NCBI GenBank assembly: GCA_022453515.1
Contig: JAJNNY010000025.1
Span: 1-64,000, forward strand
DNA length: 64,000 nt
Reading direction: 5' to 3'
From: Astrocystis sublimbata
Taxonomy: Eukaryota > Ascomycota > Sordariomycetes > Xylariales > Xylariaceae
Part shown: positions 57,476-64,000 of the stretch, piece by piece
Position numbering within the stretch: position 1 is the first letter of the stretch
Layout of the letters: every line of letters begins with the position of its first letter
The notes under the pieces: generated by a model
What the model was told of the DNA's origin: nothing
The model's input: the letters and a program-made list of their open reading frames with translations, nothing else
Databases searched by the model: none
Position numbers and translations under genes: made by a program

Positions 57476-59179
57476 TTTGTATCTTTCTTTTCACCGGACC
57501 TTCTCAATAATGAAGCAAATCCCCTTTGCAGATAGTTGGGTATACACACTGCTACGGGTGTATCTCTGGACTCGGCGATGAATAATAGTACAGCTCAAGA
57601 TGGAAGAGGCATGGGAAACGGAGGAGCCATCTTTATATACAACCAAAGTGAGGGGGTTCCTGGAGGGCAAGCGATGGCGCGGATCTCGATTGGGCACATA
57701 TTGACTCATCCAGGAATTGGAGAGCATTGGGCGAGCGGCTGGGTGGTTTGCTGTCAGCCCGAGTGGCCCGAAAAAAAAAGACCAATCTGCTGATCGACCG
57801 ACGTCTGACAAACGCGATGATGATAAATCACACGCAAATGCATCATCCTCATTGCTGGGACCTCAAAGTCGCCAGGTCCGGAGCCGGCTTGAGAGCGACG
57901 GAACGCGAGCACTTCGGTTGCCTTACTACTGCATCCGCTTACAGTGTAGCGACTGGCTACTCCGAGGGACGAGACCAAGTGAGCTGTTACCGTCTGAACC
58001 CGATCGTCATTGTCGACGACCAATAGTTTTTCATAAACGTCATGCCGTTCAATGCGCCCACTTGCTGTAGTGCCGTGCGACATAAACAGAGGCAAGCAAT
58101 GGGCCACGCTGCCAGTTTCCAGATCCCATAGGGCAAACCGTGTTCTCTGTGAGTATACCTCCTGCATATGTGACTGGTAGGCATTGGTGTTAGACTACCA
58201 TAGCGATAGGGGCCGCAGCTAAAACCGACTTAGATGCCGGAATCGTCGGATGTGAGGATCAATGATACAATACAGATGGTGTAGGCAAATCAGGGAGCAT
58301 CGAATCTGCATCGGGGTTAGTGTGCGGGGAGGTGCCGGTGGCATCGCCATTCACGTCCAAGTTGATCGAATGCCGTGACACATCACCGGCAAATCAGACA
58401 CTCATCGGATTTTCAATTTCTGGATGCGAGGGCGAGGACCGGAGCTGTGTCCGGCCAGGATGGGCGGGAATAACGGAGAGAGAGAGAGCTGGAGGCAAGA
58501 TATAAGTCCGTGGTATTTGTTAAGCGACAGTGTCATGCATATGCACCCCCTTCCAAATGGCGAAATGGCGAAATGACGAGATAGCGATTGTCGTCAGATT
58601 CGGTGTCAGGGTGGGTGGAGGAAACATGCATTCGGAGCCTCACGTCTTGCGTCGTAGGGGACTGTCTGTACCTACCTAGGTACTTACCTAGGCGAGTAGG
58701 TTAGTTTATGTGATAGCGGAGATAGTTAAGCTTGGCCTCTTGGTCACGGACGGTACCCCCGTCTGATATTGGGGATCTCACTTGAATCATCGACTTGTTG
58801 AAGAATGATGATTGATAAATATCTTGAATATTGGGTAGGCGTGTATCCAGCAAGGGAACTTGAAAACTAGCCTGATACGAGGAGAGGTCACGTGCGTCTA
58901 GATGGCTGACGTGAAGCATGATGGGCGGTTAATAGTTAACAGTCAACACACTCAGCCACTATTCGCTCAGAATGAGAAGATAGATTCCCAACTCTCGACG
59001 GAGACCCGACGTTGCTGTACAGCCCATATCATCAGTCTAGTCTAGCAAGGGGGGAAAAGGGAAGAAAAAGTAGAAGAAGAAGAAGAAGAAGAAGAAGAAG
59101 AAGAAGAAAGAAAACCCCTCATTTCCAAACCCAACAAACATCTGAACTCCCAAGTCTCTCGCCGCCTCTCGCCCCCGAA
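57476..59179. other. Intergenic region, divergent promoters
   Basis: Lies between the start of the minus-strand opsin-related gene and the start of the plus-strand DUF7704-like gene. A minus-strand frame of 137 codons (57754-58167, containing RFALWDLETGSVAHCLPLF) has an ATG but no family match and is not called. Contains a palindromic motif cluster (about 58667-58704) and a GAA microsatellite. Confidence 0.45.
59070..59110. repeat. (GAA)n microsatellite
   Basis: About 12 GAA/AGA units in the leader of the DUF7704-like gene, 70 bp before its ATG. Confidence 0.85.
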
Positions 59180-59662
59180 ATGTCATCCCCCTCACCAATC
59201 CCCAGCGTCTACCGCACCCTCTTCACCACCATCGAGCCCCTGCTCGCCACAGCCGGCGCCCTCAACGCCCTCTTCGCGCCTGCGATGCTGCTCAAATCAA
59301 CCGTGCCCAGCGTGCCGTACTCGCCCGCGCTGTCGCCACTGTTTACGCAATTCACGGGGTCGTGGCTGATGCTCGCTTTCCACGACTTCGTGACCCTGCG
59401 TTCCGCCGACTTCCGGGACGACGTGCGTGTCTGGCGGCACACACTGGCGGCCTCTGCCGTCAGCGATGTCTTCTACACGGCGAGCCTCGTCCAGAGCATG
59501 GGGTCTGCCTTGTTCTTCAACCCGTTGCGGTGGGACGTGATGACTGTGACAGCGGTGCTCACGACCGTCGCGCCCTTCATAGGCAAACTGTTCTTTCTCG
59601 CGGGCGTGGGCTTGTCAAATAAAGGCGTGGCAAGGCAACGAGGCAAGAAGAAGACGAGGTGA
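59180..59662 (+). CDS. Small membrane protein, DUF7704-like
   Basis: A 160-residue single-exon frame with ATG at 59180. I chose this start because the upstream in-frame sequence is a GAA microsatellite. It opens SVYRTLFTTIEPLLATAGALNALFAP, the first membrane helix, with the YR..F..IEP pattern seen in small four-helix fungal membrane proteins annotated as DUF7704. Further helices lie near FTQFTGSWLMLAFHDFVTL, HTLAASAVSDVFYTASLVQ and VLTTVAPFIGKLFFLAGVGL. The C-terminal tail is Lys/Arg-rich, as expected for a cytoplasmic end. Function is unknown. It is convergent with the Gid5 gene, whose stop lies 264 bp downstream. Confidence 0.7.
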   Translation: MSSPSPIPSVYRTLFTTIEPLLATAGALNALFAPAMLLKSTVPSVPYSPALSPLFTQFTGSWLMLAFHDFVTLRSADFRDDVRVWRHTLAASAVSDVFYTASLVQSMGSALFFNPLRWDVMTVTAVLTTVAPFIGKLFFLAGVGLSNKGVARQRGKKKTR

Positions 59663-59926
59663 CGGGAGAGCTTATTCATGCACCTCAATCAATGTTATTT
59701 ATACGTTTTGGATCTGATATCTATATACATGATGCTGTGATCAGTGTTGCGAACGTTCGTTTCTGTTGTACACCAAAAAGGTACCTAGGCGGAAACGGGA
59801 TCGGTAAAACTATCAAGTGCTTTGCGCCAATAATGCTTCGTTTCTGTTCGTCTTCTGCTGTTCGGATCCAGCACAAGACTTCACCACCTTACTCGTCGTG
59901 TGCCCATGCAAAGTATGAATATACCA

Positions 59927-62900
59927 CTATTGTGCATAATGACCTTGTTTCATCTGCCACAGGGCCGATTTTGCGCGCTCCCTAACATCCATTTCATCGT
60001 CGTTCTGACTCAAGGCCTCTAGCCTTGACAGGAAGCCTAGATTTTTGAGTTCGGTCGCCCGCTGCAGGCACGCACTTGCGTCCCCCATATCATCTTGCCA
60101 CGTCAAATTGTTGATCAAGTGGCACACTGCTGCTCGCACTTCTCGATCCGGATCGTTGGAAAGCTTGACTAGCTGTCTGAGCATGGCCGTCTGCGCGACG
60201 ACCAGTTGCCGATGCCGCGGAATACTGGCGGCCATATGGACCAGAACAAAGATGGCTGCCTCGATGACCTTAGCCGGGGGAGGGATAATTCGGGAGACGT
60301 TGCCGCCTGGGCCTCGTCGACCGTAGGGATTGAGAGTTCTCGGCTTTAACTTTCTCAAGAGGATCCCAAATAGGCGATCTTGGCCCAGGGTGGTTAGTAG
60401 ATAATCTATCATATCCATCGTGTCATTGGAAGACTCCCGGCTGTTGCTGGAGTTTGCGCCCCCAATCAGATTCCGAATAAAACCGAGTCCTTGCTCTTGG
60501 ATAGCTTGATCATCCAGCCTAGCTTTGCGGGCGGGGTCTTGTTCGTTCTCCTTGAGCTTTTCCAGTTGCTGCTCCGCTAGTTGCAGAATTCGAATGTCCG
60601 ACTTGGGCGTGATTGAGGTAGTCTTTTGGAGCGAGCTTGCAAGCCACGGGCGGTTGTGCTCATCGGCGAAGCTCATGTCTACGTCCTCATCCATGACGTC
60701 AGGCGTAGCTAGTGGCGACGGTTGATCAGGTCGAGCCTTTGCCGAAAATATGGCATCGTCTTCAGTGTCGTCGATGAGCCGGACTAGCCAACCCGACTCG
60801 AGTTCTTCAACGCATCGTTTTTTCTGGTCTACGCTGGCAGAATCGACCAAGTGTTTCAGAGACCATAACGCGTTGAGTCTCAACCTTGCATCGTGGGAAT
60901 GTGCGTGCTCGCACAGTATTTTTGTTACTCCGGCCTCGACTAGTCGCTATCATACGGTTAGATAAAAGGGATACAATGCCTGAAGACCACTCACTCGTTT
61001 CAGTGGGCTGAAGTCCATGAGTAAGTTACACATGCAAGCCGTCGCAGCATTCTGAACTTCGACATCAGAATGCCGGAGAAGAAGAAATAGGGGTTCTGAG
61101 GCGTTGTGGTCAACCAAGGCAGTTCGTAACGTGCTGACTGATCGTGATAGCATTCGTATAGCGTAGCATGCCATGACCATGACCGACACAGGGTTCAGCT
61201 CGGGTTCCGGTGCTTTGTTAGGAGAGCTGCCCCGTTGCGACACACCCTGGTCTTTCGTGCGTTTGGAAGAGCCGACGGACGGATGAAGGGAGTCAATTAT
61301 GTACGGTATCACTTGCTCGTCCGCGATTGCCTTGCGAAAGTCTTCCTTTGAAGCAGCTAGGGCACCAATAGCTCGCAAAGTAGATTCCCTCACCCTTCTG
61401 TGATGAATAAGCTGGGGATGTAGGCCCTCGTCACCCAGACGACACTCGGCTGCAAGGCTGCCCGTGACACCGACACGGTCGCCATTGTATGGTGACCAAG
61501 GTGGAGGCTCTGGCGCTGATAATGGGGTATCGTAGCTCATCTTAAGGAGCTTGCATATCTTATTGACAGCACCGCATTCGATCGCGGCTTTTTGCATTGG
61601 TTCACTGTCTGTTATGAGACGAGCAAGAACAGCTGGCGACTCTTCGATGACATTCGGCCTCATCTTTCTATCGCGCCTCGTATAGCTAGTTCCCAATTCT
61701 TTGATCTTCGTTTCCGGACTGTCAATTAGGTCCAAAAGGACTGGGACAACCAGCAGCCCCATGCTTCTTTCTCTCGTCTTGAATACGAAACCGGTTTTGT
61801 AAAGGGAGGCGAGCACCGAGGCAGCCGTAAGCACCTCAGCTCCAGCCCGGCTGCGCACGAGGTGGATCAGCCACGGAACCAACGGAGTTTCGATATCTCC
61901 TACTGGGTCCACCTTGCGCATAGTGGTCTCTTCGGGCGGTGTCCAGGATACTAGACTTGTCTGCAACTTGGAGGACGGTCGACTGTTGGTGGTCTGGGTG
62001 CTGAGCGGCGAGAACCCCCCTCTGTTTCCCTGAGTGCGAGAGAAGAATGGCGTCTCAGGTAGGAGCAAGTCCATGATTGAATCCATGGACCCTGATCCCC
62101 TGGGTTTCGCTGGTCGTATGCTGGGGAGCACAATGAGTTGAGGAGGGGCATCGGCATTTTGGCCGCCGTCGCCGCCAGGGTTGGTGTTGGGAAAGATGGC
62201 GAGGATTGATGGGGAGTATACAAATTTACACACTCGGAAGGGAGAGTCAGTTATGATAGCAGCGATGGCGCCTAATATTTCGTCCAGTCTGCCGCTAGGC
62301 ATCGGGGGTTTGGGTATAAAGCTCTCTAGTCCTTCTACCCGAGCGCGCACCTCGGCCTTTGGCAGCACGTAACCGTCTGCTATAGCGAATGTGGCCAACC
62401 TGGTGGCAAGTGTATCTAGAATACGGTGCTCCACTAACATTGCTTGGTGTCGTTCCTCGCTGCAGAGTGTTCGGATAAGATAGGCGACGATGGTGATGGA
62501 CTCTTCGGTGTCGCTATGCAACGCCTCGGGCGACAGGATCCTATGCAAACAGGGCAGATAGGGATCCGTGAATATGGTGTCGGCTAAGCAAAAAGGAGCT
62601 GTGGGTGATGAGGTTGACGCATATGTAGTAGCCACTGCTATATTCTTGATGAGGCGTAGAGCAGCGAGGACGATGCTGGGGCGCTCGCTCTGCAGACATG
62701 ATTCACCCAAGACGACGGGCAAGACGCCGGCAGCGCTAAGCGGCGAGAGGAACGCGGGACCGGCTACGTTGTAGTCATTGTCAGCTCCTACGCAGGGCCA
62801 CCAGGCAGAGGGCAGAGCCCAGAGGTTGGTGGCGATAGCATACCGTTCGCAAAGCTGGCCAGGAGCTCAAGAGCCCGCAAGCAAGCGGCGGCATCGTCGG

Positions 62901-63108
62901 CGACGTCATCGTCGTCATCAATGTTGTCGTCGTCGGTGGTGACGGTGTCGATGCAACGGACTAGGTGGGGGACCAGGCCGTGCTGGACCCAAAGCACCTT
63001 CTTCTGGTAGTCGCCGACGACATCGTTCTTGAGCTGGCGCAGGGCGTCGACACGGTCTGGGGCAGCGGCATTGAGCTGTTGTAGGATGGTCTGCGGGTCG
63101 AGGTCCAT
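59927..63108 (-). CDS. GID5: GID ubiquitin-ligase subunit Gid5/Vid28 (ARMC8), armadillo repeats
   Basis: Scaffold and substrate-receptor-binding subunit of the GID/CTLH E3 ligase, which in yeast marks gluconeogenic enzymes for degradation when glucose returns. Exons 63108-62844, 62763-60995 and 60946-59927 (introns 80 and 48 bp) join in phase and give 1,017 residues. The product is alpha-helical throughout with armadillo-type repeats: LRALELLASFAN, SIVLAALRLIKNIAVA, VRESTLRAIGALAASKEDFR, SDVEVQNAATACMCNLLMDFSPLK, LRLNALWSLKHLVDSA and DREVRAAVCHLINNLTWQ. The LNALWSLKHL segment and the distribution of repeats in two blocks, separated by disordered linkers (about residues 275-320 and 715-775), match ARMC8/Vid28. 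An Asp-rich insertion (DDDNIDDDDDVADD) lies at about residues 58-72. The start at 63108 is the first ATG with a conserved-looking helix. Intact. Confidence 0.85.
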
Positions 63109-64000
63109 GGCGGTGATGGGAGGCGAATTGTTGGAGCAGGACTCAGTGTCGCTAGACGGAGCCAGCTATCTGACTACCTACGCACCGGACCGAACAAGAC
63201 GCCTTGCTGGGGAGAGTGGTGATGGCTGATAGCTGGCGTTGGTCGATGGTCGATGGTCGATGGTTCCGGTGGTGTCGCAGGCGGGCTTCGTCAGATCCGG
63301 TCGAATTGCGTGTTTTGTTGACGGTGTTGCATTCAAGCATGCACGCACTGCATGCATGTACTACATGTACTTAGTAGGTATGTAAGTAGGTGTAATTGGC
63401 TGGGTTGGTAGGAGGTAGTAAGTTAGAAGTTGGAATACTCAAGTTGCGGTAGGGTAAGTGTATTGTGAATACTACTGACAATACTACTGACAGTCACGGA
63501 TACCTCGTAGTAGGTAACTCAGCGTGTTTCGCCTGAACCTATCTGTACCTATAGTGGGACCTGTAGGCACTTTAGCTTAGATACTACCTAGGTAGGTACC
63601 TACTGTACCTACATGGTAACTCCACCACGTCCGACGGTCCATGACTCCATGTGACAACCCAATCTGGGGGAGGGAATCAGATTTGGTAAGTTGACCCTTC
63701 CACTTCCAAGCAGGAGGTGATTGGAGGGAAAGAGGTACTGCCCACCTTCTCAAGTACCTGTGTAGCACCGCCCATGATCGGCCTGCAAACGCGGTGGGTT
63801 CTTACTTTAGGTAGTCGCTTGGTGCGAGTTGTCTGACTCGTTTAGAGCCCTCGGCATCACCTAGCCGGAGCAACTATTTCAGCTCCACAGCCGTTTCTAC
63901 GATGCTGTTGTACCTCTCGCCTGCGTAGGATGTAGGTAGTACCTAAAGGTGCAAGCAAGGTACAGTGCGTGAGAATACAGGGAGGACCCGGCAGCCCCGA
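63109..64000. other. Upstream region of the Gid5 gene
   Basis: Promoter side of the minus-strand Gid5 gene. It has a GGTCGAT tandem repeat (about 63240-63263) and dense palindromic motif clusters (63355-63395, 63575-63620). No gene seen to the window end. Confidence 0.5.

Noticed and set aside
57754..58167. 137-codon minus-strand frame resembling a WD-type segment (ALWDLETGSV)
   Set aside because: Only one short motif-like stretch, no repeat structure, no splice partner; too weak to call.
1..64000. CRISPR array or prokaryotic operon features
   Set aside because: The sequence is clearly eukaryotic (spliced fungal genes); repeated motifs are irregularly spaced and palindromic, without spacers of uniform length.

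Overview
The window looks like a chromosome segment of a filamentous ascomycete (Pezizomycotina, most likely Sordariomycetes). The grounds are short 55-140 bp introns with GT..AG ends and CTNAC-type branch sites, a VeA velvet regulator, a fungal Na+/H+ antiporter, a Mga2/Spt23-type regulator, a dispersed 5S rRNA gene of the Neurospora type, and a transposon block with strong C-to-T/G-to-A decay like repeat-induced point mutation (RIP). The species cannot be fixed from the sequence alone.

Layout. 1-5718: no gene seen, many short palindromic ACCTACCTAGGTAGGT-type tracts and simple repeats. 5719-7222 (+): TAD3, the non-catalytic subunit of tRNA adenosine deaminase. 8393-9489 (+): RNase H1 with two hybrid-binding domains. 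11447-14012 (+): Nha1-type Na+/H+ antiporter in eight exons, one of whose introns has a GG donor. 16481-20925 (+): Mga2/Spt23-like membrane-anchored regulator (IPT/TIG domain, ankyrin repeats, C-terminal membrane helix). 22782-25064 (-): 760-residue disordered protein. 26388-27939 (-): veA. 27940-36140: 8.2 kb with no recognisable gene. 36141-36719 (-): small single-pass membrane protein.

39480-51356 is an AT-rich, RIP-like nest of transposons. A Fot1/pogo-type DNA transposon (40327 onward) is split by a complete 7,012-bp Ty3/gypsy chromovirus (41417-48428, two 490-bp LTRs, 5-bp duplication CGGCT). Its broken 3' part is split again by a solo LTR (48553-49050, duplication TTGCT). A 3' half of a second, related chromovirus (about 49070-51356) follows. 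The most interesting signal is here: both chromoviruses carry, between pol and the 3' LTR and on the opposite strand, a homologous reading frame of about 200 codons. It has a PC-x-YCF cysteine cluster and a shared C-terminal tail, and it overlaps the end of pol tail-to-tail in both copies.

51561-51680 (-): a 5S rRNA gene just outside the nest. 51931-53690 (+): a frameshifted cytochrome P450 pseudogene. 54735-55515 (+): a small SET/post-SET protein. 56629-57475 (-): an opsin-related protein without the retinal lysine. 59180-59662 (+): a small DUF7704-like membrane protein. 59927-63108 (-): the armadillo-repeat GID-complex subunit Gid5/Vid28 (ARMC8). The housekeeping and regulatory genes on both flanks are intact; the decayed and accessory genes cluster around the transposon nest. 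All exon coordinates were read by eye from splice motifs and reading phase.
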